From contig NBMC01000003.1 in the NCBI GenBank assembly GCA_002084805.1, positions 124,001-188,000 on the forward strand: DNA of 64,000 nucleotides. Reading direction: 5' to 3'. Positions 43,380 to 52,903 of this stretch are shown one piece after another. Position numbers and translations under genes: made by a program. This DNA comes from Spirochaetaceae bacterium 4572_59 (lineage in GTDB: Bacteria; Spirochaetota; Spirochaetia; DSM-2461). The notes under the pieces are model-generated. The model was given only the letters and a program-made list of their open reading frames with translations, made no database searches and was not told the origin of the DNA. Within the stretch, counting starts at the first letter, position 1. The number at the start of each line of letters is the position of its first letter.

Positions 43380-45695
43380 ATGTTACAGCAGGGATATGTA
43401 CTGACGTGTGAAAGCCTAGACAAGGGTGGGAAACACGAGATCCACCTTTCCGGTTGCGCCCCGGAAGGTCCCTTCTTTATCATTATTACGGATAATTATC
43501 CTGTTTTTTTTATTCCTTCCGGACAGGAGCTGTCTGATCTCGAGTTCCTGATGAGACGCCCCCTGAGACTGCGTTCTTTTCAGGGAGCCTCAATTGATGC
43601 CCTCTACTTTAAAAATCTCCACCAGTTTTATCGGGCAAAAGATACTCTTCGAAACAGGCAGATAAGGATTTATGAATCGGATGTCTACCCGGCAGAGCGT
43701 TTCCTTATGGAAAGGTTTATCAACAGCGGTATCGAATGGGACGGGACGGGCAAAGACAGCCCCGACGGAAAAATCTACTACGATCCCCCCATAAAGGCTA
43801 AAAGTCAGAGGGGAGCCTTCCGGACTCTCTCCATAGATATTGAGACAGGACAAAACGGTCAGGTCTACTCCATTGCCATGCATGGAACCGGCACTAAGCT
43901 GGTCATTGAGGAGTTCTCAAAGGTTCTGATCCATTCGGATCATAGCGGCGGAGCCGGAGTATACCAGTACTGTCGTGGCGAAAAAGAGACAATTCAGGCC
44001 TTTCTGACATGGATACGCAAATGGGATCCTGATCTGATCATAGGCTGGTATGTGATAGGCTTCGATCTGAAATTTCTGGCAGACCGTTGCCTGCACCATG
44101 AAATTCCCTTCAACCTTGGCCGGCAGGATCAGCCCGTACGGATAAAGGAAAACAGAGCCGGTTTCTATTCTGCTGAGACTAGAGGCCGGCAGATTATTGA
44201 CGGCCTGCAGACTATGAAACAAAATTTTTTCAAATTCAAAAACTTCAAACTGGAAACGGTAGCCCAGGAGATACTGGGCAGGGGTAAGGACATCTCCAGC
44301 GAAGAAGACAAGGTAGAAGAGATAGAGAGACGCTACAGAGAAGATCCGGAAGCCCTGGCACGGTATAACCTGGAAGACTGCCGGCTTGTTAGTGAAATTT
44401 TTCAAAAGACCAAACTACTGCCACTGATTGCTGCCCGCAGAGAGCTGACAGGGATGCCCCTGGACCAGGTAAACCGGACTGTCGCTTCCTTTGACCATTT
44501 TTACCTCCCCCGGCTACACAGACACGGTTACGTAGCTCCGGATACTGTTGATATTACAGATAGGGCGGCCGGTTCCGGTGGCTATGTTTTTTCTGAAGAT
44601 CCCGGACGTTATGAAAATGTTGCAGTTCTGGACTTTAAGAGCCTCTATCCGACAATTATCCGGACCTTCCATATAGACCCCCTGGCCCTACTTGAAAGAA
44701 ATGAGGATTCCATAACAACTCCCTCGGGACACAGCTTTTCCAGGAGAGAAACAATCCTGCCGGAATTCCTGGAAGAATTGATGAAAACCAGAAAAGAGGC
44801 AAAAGAAGATAACAATAAGAACCTGGCTCAGGCAGTTAAGATTCTAATGAACAGCTTTTATGGGGCCATGGGAACAAGCGGCTGCCGTTTTTATCATCCC
44901 GATCTTCCCGGTGCTGTTACCGGAACAGGCCAGTGGGTTTTAAAGGAAACTGTCCGCTGGCTGAGGCAAGAGGGCTACAACGTCATATACGGAGACACCG
45001 ATTCGGTATTTATTTGTTTCAAGGAGGAGGAACTGCGGGATCCCGATCAATCAGGACAGCATCTGACAGATAAGATCAATCATTTTATGGAGATGAAGAT
45101 TATGGAGGAGTCGGGAGTCTTCTCTCATCTGGAAATAGAGTATGAGAAACATTACAGCCACTTTTTCCTCCCTCCTTTGAGAGGCAGCGAGACAGGAGCG
45201 CGCAAACGCTATGCCGGAATGCTTATAAGGGGAGGTCTTGAAACCCTCGAGTTTACCGGAATGGAGTATGTGCGTTCTGACTGGACCGAACTGGCCCGGA
45301 ACTTCCAGTATGAACTGTTCCGCCATCTCTTTCAGAATGAAGATTCTGCGCCATGGATCCGCTCCTACGTGGAAGATCTGAAGGAGGGAAAGATGGACGA
45401 TGAACTAATTTACAAGAAGGGTTTGAGTAAATCTCCCGAGGAGTATACCAGCCATGTCCCCCCCCATGTACGGGCGGCTCTGCTGCTTCCTCCCGAAAAG
45501 AGAAAAGGCCTCAGGACAATTCAATATATCATGACAACAGAAGGTCCCCGGCCTCTACCACTGAGAGATGAAAAACCCGACTATGAGCACTATATTGAAA
45601 AACAGCTACGTCCACTTGCCGAATCGGTTCTACCCTTTATGGGACTCCACTTTGATGAAATATTTTACGGGAAACAGCTCGATTTATTCAAATAA
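43380..45695 (+). CDS. polB: DNA polymerase II (family B)
   Basis: A 771-residue family-B polymerase colinear with E. coli Pol II. Exonuclease motif Exo I in SIDIETGQNG near residue 150, Exo II in GWYVIGFDL, and polymerase motifs A (VLDFKSLYPTIIRTF near 418), B (QAVKILMNSFYGAMGT) and C (VIYGDTDSVF near 537). The end YGKQLDLF is typical of a clamp-binding tail. The start is the ATG at 43380 (MLQQGYVLTC) after an AGGAG site; the ORF track's upstream start would be inside the promoter. It does translesion and damage-repair synthesis. Like sbcB, its closest known relatives are proteobacterial. Confidence 0.95.
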   Translation: MLQQGYVLTCESLDKGGKHEIHLSGCAPEGPFFIIITDNYPVFFIPSGQELSDLEFLMRRPLRLRSFQGASIDALYFKNLHQFYRAKDTLRNRQIRIYESDVYPAERFLMERFINSGIEWDGTGKDSPDGKIYYDPPIKAKSQRGAFRTLSIDIETGQNGQVYSIAMHGTGTKLVIEEFSKVLIHSDHSGGAGVYQYCRGEKETIQAFLTWIRKWDPDLIIGWYVIGFDLKFLADRCLHHEIPFNLGRQDQPVRIKENRAGFYSAETRGRQIIDGLQTMKQNFFKFKNFKLETVAQEILGRGKDISSEEDKVEEIERRYREDPEALARYNLEDCRLVSEIFQKTKLLPLIAARRELTGMPLDQVNRTVASFDHFYLPRLHRHGYVAPDTVDITDRAAGSGGYVFSEDPGRYENVAVLDFKSLYPTIIRTFHIDPLALLERNEDSITTPSGHSFSRRETILPEFLEELMKTRKEAKEDNNKNLAQAVKILMNSFYGAMGTSGCRFYHPDLPGAVTGTGQWVLKETVRWLRQEGYNVIYGDTDSVFICFKEEELRDPDQSGQHLTDKINHFMEMKIMEESGVFSHLEIEYEKHYSHFFLPPLRGSETGARKRYAGMLIRGGLETLEFTGMEYVRSDWTELARNFQYELFRHLFQNEDSAPWIRSYVEDLKEGKMDDELIYKKGLSKSPEEYTSHVPPHVRAALLLPPEKRKGLRTIQYIMTTEGPRPLPLRDEKPDYEHYIEKQLRPLAESVLPFMGLHFDEIFYGKQLDLFK

Positions 45696-45771
45696 TCAAA
45701 CTAAGACCTATTCATGAGCTTTCAAAAACAGACGTTTATCATATATAATGGAATTATCTGGAGAAAATCGA

Positions 45772-46170
45772 ATGGATATACCGATAGATTTGCAACAGCA
45801 CATTATAGAAGAGCTTCAATCGGATAACGTTATTGTGTTCGTTATGAGCTGTGGAGGGGAGTACCTTTCTCTACTGGGAGGATCCAATAGAGCCCTCTAT
45901 TCAGACGGAAGTTTTCTGATCGGAAAACACTATAGTGAAGTCCTGAAAGAAAAGAAGGCAAAGTATTTCCAGTCATTGATTGACAAGGTCGTCAGTACCG
46001 GTTCTGCACTGGAAGTCGAATATGAACTGGCCACTTCAGATTTTTTCAGCACCCTGCCGGGCGGTCCGGAAGCTCTCCAGAATTTTCATGTGACGATTCT
46101 TCCATACAGACGTGTCAAATCAGATCCTCTTGATAAGATTTTATGGATTGTAAGAAATATCACGAAATAA
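45772..46170 (+). CDS. Small PAS-like protein of unknown role
   Basis: About 132 residues. MDIPIDLQQHIIEELQSDNV is followed by a segment like a PAS core (VFVMSCGGEYLSLLGGSNRAL; FLIGKHYSEVLKE; LDKILWIVRNITK). The track's ATG at 45748 overlaps a TATAAT box at 45744-45749, so it cannot lie within the transcript; the ATG at 45772 has GGAG 8 bases before it and is used. Cytoplasmic, single domain, no output module, so it may act as a signal-binding partner. Its partner is unknown. Confidence 0.6.
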   Translation: MDIPIDLQQHIIEELQSDNVIVFVMSCGGEYLSLLGGSNRALYSDGSFLIGKHYSEVLKEKKAKYFQSLIDKVVSTGSALEVEYELATSDFFSTLPGGPEALQNFHVTILPYRRVKSDPLDKILWIVRNITK

Positions 46171-46217
46171 CTTCCTAACGAATTATGAGGAATTTACTAT
46201 TTTTCCAAGATCCATAG

Positions 46218-46245
46218 TTGACCTGACGTCTCATTCTCCCATAAT
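46218..46245 (+). promoter_or_regulatory. Sigma-70-type promoter placed for a leaderless U32 peptidase-family mRNA
   Basis: TTGACC and CATAAT are 16 bases apart. The -10 box ends 8 bases before the ATG at 46254, the same distance as at tcdA and at the 8602 gene. Confidence 0.55.
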
Positions 46246-46253
46246 GGGAAACC

Positions 46254-47480
46254 ATGGAATTACTATCACCCGCAGGAAATGTGGAAAAACTGAAATACGC
46301 GTATCAATACGGTGCAGACGCCGCCTATATAGGCCTGCACAGTTTCTCTCTCCGGGCCAAAGCGGATAACTTCGGCCAGGATGAAGCCAGTGAAATTGCC
46401 AGAATCAAAGGAGATAAAAAACTTTTTTGTGCCCTGAACATATACTTTCATAATCAGGATCTGAAAAGACTGGAAGAGTCTCTGGAATCCTTTGAGGCCT
46501 ACCCCTTTGATGCTTTTATTATAAGCGACATGGGAATCGTCAGAACTCTGCAAAAACATTTTCCCGGAAGAGACCTCCACCTGAGTACTCAGGCTAATGC
46601 TCTTAACAGCGAATCGGCCAAACTCTACCGGGATTTGGGTTTCAAGAGAATCATCCTGGGAAGAGAGTGTTCCCTCAAAGAGATTGAAGAGATCCGCCAG
46701 GCCGTTCCCGACGTGGAACTTGAAACTTTTGTACACGGTGCTATGTGTCTGGCTTATTCAGGCCGTTGCTTCCTAAGTAAATGGATGATTGACCGCAGTG
46801 CCAATGAAGGCAGCTGTGCCCACTCCTGCCGTTGGGATTTCCGCCCCATGGAAGGACCTGCCAACACCGAGATGGTTCTAGAAGAGAAGCAGCGTCCCGG
46901 AGAATATTACCCGATCTATGAAGGTGACGGTTTTACCTCCATATTATCCAGCAAGGACATCTGTATGATCGATCATTTGAAAGATCTCAAAGATGCCGGA
47001 ATCGATTCCCTGAAAATAGAGGGAAGAATGAAATCCATCTACTATACGGCTATTGTGACAAGGGCCTACAGAAAAATGATAGAGTCCCTCGAAGGAAAGG
47101 ATATCCCGGACCTTGATGGATACAGGGATGAGATATTCAAGGTAAGCCACCGGAAATTTTCCACCGGTTTTTACTATGGAAGAGATGAGATTGAACAAGC
47201 TGCTGAAAAACCGGAAAAGGCTCAGTATAAGTTTCTTGGTTCTATCGGCAGAGCTGCGGGAAATGGTCTTTATGAACTGGATGTAAAGAATCAGATTTTC
47301 CCCGGAGAGGAGCTGGAATATATAGGACCAGATCTGCTTTATACGGCAGATAGCAGTTTCTCACTGGAAACTCCGGAAGGAGAACCCATGACCAAGGCGG
47401 ACCATGGAAAACCCTGCCTGATAAAGCCGGGAGTTCCCGTGGAGGAAGGATTTATTCTCAGGAAGAAATGGCAGCACTAA
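46254..47480 (+). CDS. Peptidase U32-family protein (TrhP/YegQ-like)
   Basis: A 408-residue U32 family protein. MELLSPAGNVEKLKYAYQYG is the family opening. DLHLSTQANALNSESAKLYR and ILGRECSLKEIEEIRQAVPD belong to the TIM-barrel-like domain, followed by ETFVHGAMCLAYSGRCFLSK and the cysteine cluster CAHSCRWD, which with another cysteine may hold an iron-sulfur cluster. YegQ/TrhP works in forming 5-hydroxyuridine in tRNA wobble positions, while others in the family modify rRNA; the E. coli YegQ group is favoured because of length and the downstream domain. Confidence 0.85.
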   Translation: MELLSPAGNVEKLKYAYQYGADAAYIGLHSFSLRAKADNFGQDEASEIARIKGDKKLFCALNIYFHNQDLKRLEESLESFEAYPFDAFIISDMGIVRTLQKHFPGRDLHLSTQANALNSESAKLYRDLGFKRIILGRECSLKEIEEIRQAVPDVELETFVHGAMCLAYSGRCFLSKWMIDRSANEGSCAHSCRWDFRPMEGPANTEMVLEEKQRPGEYYPIYEGDGFTSILSSKDICMIDHLKDLKDAGIDSLKIEGRMKSIYYTAIVTRAYRKMIESLEGKDIPDLDGYRDEIFKVSHRKFSTGFYYGRDEIEQAAEKPEKAQYKFLGSIGRAAGNGLYELDVKNQIFPGEELEYIGPDLLYTADSSFSLETPEGEPMTKADHGKPCLIKPGVPVEEGFILRKKWQH

Positions 47481-47504
47481 TTTGATTACTTTTCTTGAAT
47501 TACC

Positions 47505-47532
47505 CTCTTTAGAAACCTATGCTTCTAAAGAG
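47505..47532. repeat. Perfect 10-bp inverted repeat in front of the HD-GYP gene
   Basis: CTCTTTAGAA and TTCTAAAGAG are perfect complements with an 8-base spacer. The repeat covers a possible -10 box (TTGAAT-17-TATGCT, -10 at 47518-47523) and the track's first ATG. It may be an operator over the promoter or a leader hairpin. Confidence 0.45.
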
Positions 47533-47545
47533 TGGTGATTTCCCG

Positions 47546-49348
47546 ATGAATAAATACTACAAACAGATGAAAATACATAAATTAGTTTCTTTCAGCAGAA
47601 ATTATATGATCAGCCCGAAAGATCGGGGTAGCAGAGATTCTCTACTTTATTGGCGTCAGACTATTTTTGTGTCTCTACTGTTGACGATTCTGACACTGGG
47701 GTTATTTGCCTCTTTAAGCGGGGCCTTTCAGTTTTTAAAAGAAGAGAATCTTCCGATGGCCATAGTTGTTATTCTCTACTATCTCATTTTTTTCATCATT
47801 GCTTTTGTCAGGACAATCAGCTACCAGATCCGAATAATGTTTTTAGACATAAGTCTTTATATTATCGGGATCTCTTTACTGATAAGCACGGGTCCTTTTG
47901 GAGCCGGACTACTCTATCTATGCGCTTCATACATCTATCTCTCAATCAATATTTCAAGAAAACACTTTTTTTTATTTTCTATTCTCAATATCTTCAGTCT
48001 CCTTCTCCTCAGTTTTTTTTATCAAACAGGATACCTGGATGAATACAGGATATCAGAATACGGCTCTACCTGGTGGATCATTCTGATTAACCTGATTTTC
48101 ATCAATATATTTATTACAAGAATGGTTGGGATCTTTCTCTATGGAATGGAAAGACGATTTATCAAGGAAAGAAGAGCCAATAAAACACTGAGACGTATGC
48201 GGGATAGAAACAACAAACAGATCCGCCTTCTGAAATCACTCAGACAGATAGGAAATTGCCTATCTGATAAGCGCCTTGAAATGTCCGAAAGACTGAATAT
48301 TCTGCTGAAAAATCTTCATACAGAACTTTCGATCGATGCCTGTGCATTAACCTTTGTCAACAGAAATACCGGAGATTCCAGCTATCTTTCGTCCTCCCCT
48401 GATACTCCTATAAACGGTCCCTTCCCTATCCCGAGTTTTTCCGGTCCTTATCTGATGAGAGACCACCAGAACAGACGGGACCTGAAGGACAGTACCGCCA
48501 TGATGCGTCAGTTAAAGCAGGGGCAGATATACTTTGGTAGTCACTTTTATTCAGCAGAACAGAAAGGTTTTCTGGAACTTCTTCTGAAGGAGCAACCTGA
48601 TCCTTCGGAGTTGGAATACATTCAAATGAATCTCTTCCAACTGTCAGGAGCCATCACCAATGAACAGCTTTTCCATCAGCTGGAAGAGAGCCGGGATACC
48701 CTTGAGCTATCCTATGATGAAATCCTGAAGGCGTGGGCAAAGATTCTGGAACTCCGTGATATCGAAACCAAGGGCCACAGCCACAGGGTTGTGGATCTCT
48801 CTGTAAATCTGGCAAAGCTGCTAGAGCTCTCCGAAAAGGAGATAATCCACCTACAAAGAGGAGCGTTTCTGCATGATATCGGCAAGCTTGGTATCCCGGA
48901 CAGTATTCTTCATAAAGAAGGTCCTTTAAACACAGAAGAATGGGATATTATGCGAAAACATCCACAAATTGGAAAAGAATCTGTTCAGAATATCCCTTTT
49001 TTAAAACCTGCTCTCGATGTGATTTACCATCATCACGAACACTGGGATGGATCAGGATATCCCGCGGGTCTGGAAGCTGAGGCAATACCTCTGACGGCCA
49101 GAATATTTACTCATGCCGATGTCTTTGATGCTCTTATATCTGACAGGCCTTACAGGAGAGCCTTAACAAAGAAAGATGCCATTGCCAGTATGATCAGTGA
49201 GAAGGGGCAGATTTTTGATCCGGAGATTCTGGATATATTTATTAAAAATATTGAAATCATTAAGACGAAATTGGTTTGTTTGGATAATGTGGGAAACGAG
49301 CTTAGGCTCTATTTGAGTTTTGATGGAAGACCGTTGGCTATCTGTTGA
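47546..49348 (+). CDS. Membrane-bound HD-GYP domain protein (putative c-di-GMP phosphodiesterase)
   Basis: About 600 residues. N-terminal membrane part with six or so helices (residues 35-210), a GAF-like or coiled-coil middle, and an HD-GYP domain at about 410-570: HSHRVVDLSVNLAK, AFLHDIGKLGIPD, HHHEHWDGSGYPAGL, ADVFDALISDRPYR. HD-GYP proteins break down cyclic di-GMP or related dinucleotides. The start is set at MNKYYKQ, after the inverted repeat. The last ten codons (...DGRPLAIC) are an out-of-frame reading of a helix-turn-helix gene, so the native C-terminus is probably lost through a rearrangement at about 49318-49323. Confidence 0.85.
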   Translation: MNKYYKQMKIHKLVSFSRNYMISPKDRGSRDSLLYWRQTIFVSLLLTILTLGLFASLSGAFQFLKEENLPMAIVVILYYLIFFIIAFVRTISYQIRIMFLDISLYIIGISLLISTGPFGAGLLYLCASYIYLSINISRKHFFLFSILNIFSLLLLSFFYQTGYLDEYRISEYGSTWWIILINLIFINIFITRMVGIFLYGMERRFIKERRANKTLRRMRDRNNKQIRLLKSLRQIGNCLSDKRLEMSERLNILLKNLHTELSIDACALTFVNRNTGDSSYLSSSPDTPINGPFPIPSFSGPYLMRDHQNRRDLKDSTAMMRQLKQGQIYFGSHFYSAEQKGFLELLLKEQPDPSELEYIQMNLFQLSGAITNEQLFHQLEESRDTLELSYDEILKAWAKILELRDIETKGHSHRVVDLSVNLAKLLELSEKEIIHLQRGAFLHDIGKLGIPDSILHKEGPLNTEEWDIMRKHPQIGKESVQNIPFLKPALDVIYHHHEHWDGSGYPAGLEAEAIPLTARIFTHADVFDALISDRPYRRALTKKDAIASMISEKGQIFDPEILDIFIKNIEIIKTKLVCLDNVGNELRLYLSFDGRPLAIC

Positions 49349-49496
49349 TGAGATTGCTGAGTATCTTGGTGTTAAGAGAGACACAATCTATAAATGGATC
49401 GCCGATAGAGGCATGCCAGCTCATAATGGTGCTGTGGATCAATACAGAGTGAATAAAGCGTCGTGCGTCTGTAATAAACGCTGGCCGCTGCAATAG
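49323..49496 (+). pseudogene. Truncated helix-turn-helix (excisionase-like) gene
   Basis: From an ATG inside the end of the HD-GYP gene the sequence reads MEDRWLSVDEIAEYLGVKRD, then TIYKWIADRGMPAH, the MerR/excisionase-type DNA-binding domain. After MPAH, where relatives read KVGRLWKFK, the frame changes to unrelated residues and stops at 49496. Such small genes travel with phages, restriction modules and other mobile elements. It has been truncated and joined to its surroundings. Confidence 0.6.
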
Positions 49497-49558
49497 TTTC
49501 CTCATACAGCATCTCAGCTGATTTCTGGAAATGTATCACCGCGGCTGACACGGCCGGT

Positions 49559-49824
49559 TTACAGAGGGGCTTCCCCGGAATTAGCGCTTTCCGGCAGCTC
49601 TGCTGATTCGGAAGGACTCTCCGGATGGATAAGCTCCTCATCTATAAGCTTGCGAAGCTCTCTGCGCCGCCGGCGGTCATACAGCTGTCACTCCCACCCG
49701 AGGGCATATCCTTGAACAGGACAGAACTCAAAATAAGGAGTCCCCAGGTCTCAGCATAGACATCGTGGATCAAATCCTCCGTCTCAGGATTAGGTATAGT
49801 ACTTTGGTTCAGGATACAAGAGCA
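49559..49824 (-). pseudogene. Unidentified gene remnant
   Basis: On the minus strand two frames read like protein: ETEDLIHDVYAETWGLLILS with SSVLFKDMPSGGSDS, then, one base out of frame near 49675, YDRRRRRELRKLIDEELIHP ending at a TAA at 49559. There is no start codon and the 5' end is lost. Composition and the change of frame suggest a decayed C-terminal gene fragment. I do not recognise the family. Confidence 0.35.
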
Positions 49825-49906
49825 TTATTCCCCAGTTAAAAGGACTTGCTTGTAGTTTTATTGCCACAGATCTGGAAGCGAAGCTGATTCACTCAAACCG
49901 GGGGAT

Positions 49907-50146
49907 TTGGATAAATTGCAGATACTTGTTGCAGATGACGAGGATATGATCATGCCTCTTATGAATGGTCGCGAGACCTTCCGTTTGCTGAAAGAGATAA
50001 ATCCTGATATTAAGGCAGTACTATCCTCAGGGTACAGCCTCAATGAGCAAGCCCAATCTGTCATTGCTGATGGTATTGCCGGAATCATACAAAAACCATT
50101 CACTCAGGTACAATTCGTTTCACTCATTGACGATGTTTTTTTATAG
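49907..50146 (+). pseudogene. Receiver-domain fragment with internal deletion
   Basis: The ORF reads ILVADDED and then directly MIMPLMNGRETFRLLKEINP, VLSSGYSLNEQAQSVIADGI and IIQKPFTQVQFVSLIDDVF. These are the start and the second half of a receiver domain of the hybrid-kinase type, with the roughly 40 residues between them removed in frame. The first Asp pocket and the region before the MIMP phospho-acceptor are joined. Without an ATG (it opens with TTG) and without a kinase upstream, it is most likely a remnant. Confidence 0.5.
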
Positions 50147-50254
50147 AAGATCAATTGCTGTTCTCTATTTTATATTCCTTACTGCAAACCATACCCCATG
50201 CTTATACTGAAGCGTTAAAAATGTACATTTGCGGAGGAATATTATCAGATTCTA

Positions 50255-51004
50255 TTAATTACTTTGATTTAATTCGCTCCATCCTGCCCCGGCATAACTG
50301 GTCAGGATTTCATCCAGTTTTCCTTCGGCCTTCAGTTCGGAGACAGCTTTCTGGAATTTTGCAATCAAATCCAAATGGGCTGATTTGTTGGAAAACTGCA
50401 ACCATTGGGTTTTGGTACCAAGAGAAATTACATCCTTTTCCAGCTTCGAGACATATCCATACTTATTGATCAGATAGGATAATACGATAGCGTTGCCAAC
50501 GCCTGAGTCAATTCTTCCGGCAGAAAGCAACTTAAGCATGGTTTCGTAGTTGGGAACAGAATATTTAATAATGCCAGCATCATTGTCAAAGGCATCACTG
50601 ATACTTGTTTTAGCAAGAACACCAACTCTATCACTGTTCTGCAAATCAGAAAAACTATTCAGAGGAAGGCCCTTTTTATTCATTGCAATAATATTGATCT
50701 TTCTAATCTCAGAACAATACTCTACAAACTTATCCCATTTCGATGCCCTGAAGAATATTGCCATATCAATTTCACCGGATTTGATAGCAGCAAACAGTTT
50801 TGTTTTAGGAACGATTTCGACATCGAGATCAACCCCTGCCCTTTCGGCAATGGCAAGCAGATAATCATAATGCTCTCCGCTTGGGTTCCCGGCATCAATA
50901 AATCCAAGAGGTTCAGATTCGAGAACATATGCTTTCAGAGTCTGGGCACTCAGACCGAATGCGGAAAGAGTAATAATCAGTAACAGAAAAACAGTTTATT
51001 TCAT
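50255..51004 (-). pseudogene. Periplasmic solute-binding protein gene with a stop at codon 3
   Basis: After an AAGGAA site the gene reads ATG AAA TAA and then, in frame, a hydrophobic signal (TVFLLLIITLSAFGLSAQ) and a family 3 binding protein: LKAYVLESEPLGFIDAGNPS, GEHYDYLLAIAERAGVDL, KLFAAIKSGEIDMAI, LLSAGRIDSGVGNAIV. The TAA at codon 3 (minus strand, 50996-50998) would stop translation, and no ATG, GTG or TTG follows before the signal peptide. Otherwise the frame is intact to 50255, about 250 codons. It is likely a recent mutation or a base-call error. Polar amino acids are the usual ligands of this family. Confidence 0.7.
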
Positions 51005-51025
51005 CTCATTTTCCTTAGATTCAAT

Positions 51026-51055
51026 TTATAAAAACCTTCGTTTACGAAGGGTTTT
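51026..51055 (-). terminator. Intrinsic terminator after the chemoreceptor gene
   Basis: On the minus strand CCTTCG TAAA CGAAGG forms a stem extended by A-T pairs, beginning directly at the stop codon of the chemoreceptor gene and followed by TTTTT. It separates this gene from the binding-protein gene. Confidence 0.7.
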
Positions 51056-52826
51056 ATGATATTTTAAATTTATTCACTTCTTTCTCTAACTTATCAGCAC
51101 TTTCACCGAGAATAATATTGATCCCGGAAACATTTTCCATAGCATTGTTAATTTCCGTGATTCCGATAACTATTTCACTGATAGCATTAGATACGACAGA
51201 AGCGACATTCTCAACTTCAGACATTGTTTTTTGTAAATTCTTTGAGGATAACTGCATTGCAGCGGAATTTGTAGTAACTGTTTGCGAAACATCAGTCAGA
51301 ATAACCATGGATTTCTGTATTTGTTCAGATCCGCTGGCCAGTTCAGACATAGTTCCGGAAATTTCTTCAAATGATTCAGCCACATCCCTGACTTCGACAT
51401 CGATTAGATTAAACGCCTGCTGTGTTTCTCCACTCAGGGTTGATGCTTTTTCTATCTTAGCCACAATATCACCAAGAACTATTGAAATATCACGGGAGTT
51501 TGAACTCGCGGTATCAGCCAGTTTTCTTATTTCATCAGAAACAACAGCAAAACCCTTACCCGCATCCCCCGCATGCGCGGCTTCTATAGCAGCATTCATG
51601 GAAAGCAGATTTGTCTGTGATGCAATATTGTTAATAATGACCACCATATCATTGATCTGATCGATATTCGTAGCAATTTCAGCAATGACGCTACTGGTTT
51701 CATTCAGCTTCATTCCCCCGGCTTGCGCTGTATCCACCAGAGTGGTGGTGGAATTCTTCTTCTTAACTGTAATACTGCTTATATTGGAAATAGAAGCAAT
51801 CATCTGAGTGACGGATGCTGTCGTTTCTTCAACCATCGCCGCCTGATTTTCAATCCCATCCAGAGAACTCTGGGTATTGCTATTGATGTCTGTCACAGCC
51901 TTCATAGAGTTATCCACTGATTCATTGAGACTCTGGATCTGCTCCCTGGTCGAATTGATATTTGCAGTCATCTGATTTACAGAGGCAACTGTCTCCTCAG
52001 TATTTGAACCCATATCATTCTTCACTTCAATCGTTTGCTCAAGAGATACCTTAATATTGGATATTGATTCCTTGAGAGCATCAATGAAGCTATTAAAGTG
52101 GGCAGCCATCTCACCGATTTCATCATTAGATTTTTTTGTTAGATGCTTTGTAAGATCCCCTTCTCCCTGAGCGATATCTTTCAACATTAGACTGACATTG
52201 CGAATAGGAGTTATCACAATTTTTCCAATCAGAAATGCATTAAGCAAGATAATAATTAAAGCAATGAGATAGTTGATCAGTAAATTGGAAATAAAACTAC
52301 TTTTGACCCGCTTGATAATTTCCCTTGCACTGAAATAGAGAGTAATTTCGCCCAGCTCAACAGCGTTATTGATACCATCATCGAAAATAATAGTTTTAGA
52401 ACGGATTAAGAATTCTTCCGTTCCATATCCGTCAAAATCCTCAGTTTGTAAGTCATGGCTAATTTCTCCATTTTCAGTAAGAACTACTTTTATAATCAAT
52501 TCCTGATTCAGAAGATCCTCCAATTGAAATTCGACCTGTTCCACCTCAAAATTAAAGAGAGGATAAACCAGAGAACTTGGAGCTATATCGATTACGGCAT
52601 CAGACATTTCATTAAGGCTTTGATAGAGCTGAAGCTTACTACTATTGGATTGGTAAAACACAATTACTGAAAAAGACAAGATAGCAACTATAAATATTGC
52701 CAGCATGATCTTTAAGTTCAATTTTAAATTCTTCACTTGTTGATATCCTTTAAATGATTGAGGTTTTTCACTTGTTAAAAACATTACTATCTTTCTATTT
52801 GACTTAATCATAATCTGCTTTGACAA
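51054..52826 (-). CDS. Methyl-accepting chemotaxis protein
   Basis: Up to 590 residues. Membrane segment near residues 36-56 ([20 protein letters not shown]), a short (~130-residue) extracellular sensor with [20 protein letters not shown], a second membrane segment near 190-212, HAMP ([20 protein letters not shown]) and the signalling domain with the usual [20 protein letters not shown] tip. The sensor is shorter than in the other two receptors of the window. The start is uncertain; MFLTSEKPQ (52784) and the track's 52826 are both possible. It lies between decayed genes but seems intact. Confidence 0.88.
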   Translation of the reverse strand: MSKQIMIKSNRKIVMFLTSEKPQSFKGYQQVKNLKLNLKIMLAIFIVAILSFSVIVFYQSNSSKLQLYQSLNEMSDAVIDIAPSSLVYPLFNFEVEQVEFQLEDLLNQELIIKVVLTENGEISHDLQTEDFDGYGTEEFLIRSKTIIFDDGINNAVELGEITLYFSAREIIKRVKSSFISNLLINYLIALIIILLNAFLIGKIVITPIRNVSLMLKDIAQGEGDLTKHLTKKSNDEIGEMAAHFNSFIDALKESISNIKVSLEQTIEVKNDMGSNTEETVASVNQMTANINSTREQIQSLNESVDNSMKAVTDINSNTQSSLDGIENQAAMVEETTASVTQMIASISNISSITVKKKNSTTTLVDTAQAGGMKLNETSSVIAEIATNIDQINDMVVIINNIASQTNLLSMNAAIEAAHAGDAGKGFAVVSDEIRKLADTASSNSRDISIVLGDIVAKIEKASTLSGETQQAFNLIDVEVRDVAESFEEISGTMSELASGSEQIQKSMVILTDVSQTVTTNSAAMQLSSKNLQKTMSEVENVASVVSNAISEIVIGITEINNAMENVSGINIILGESADKLEKEVNKFKIS

Positions 52827-52903
52827 TTTCTGCTAGATTTTTTTTCATACAAAAACCCACTTGCAAAAAACCAAAGGATTGTAGGATGATATTATATTTC
52901 TGA

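Noticed and set aside
49372-49641. 89-codon minus-strand ORF
   Set aside because: It lies partly antisense to the HTH fragment and out of frame with the better remnant at 49559-49824.
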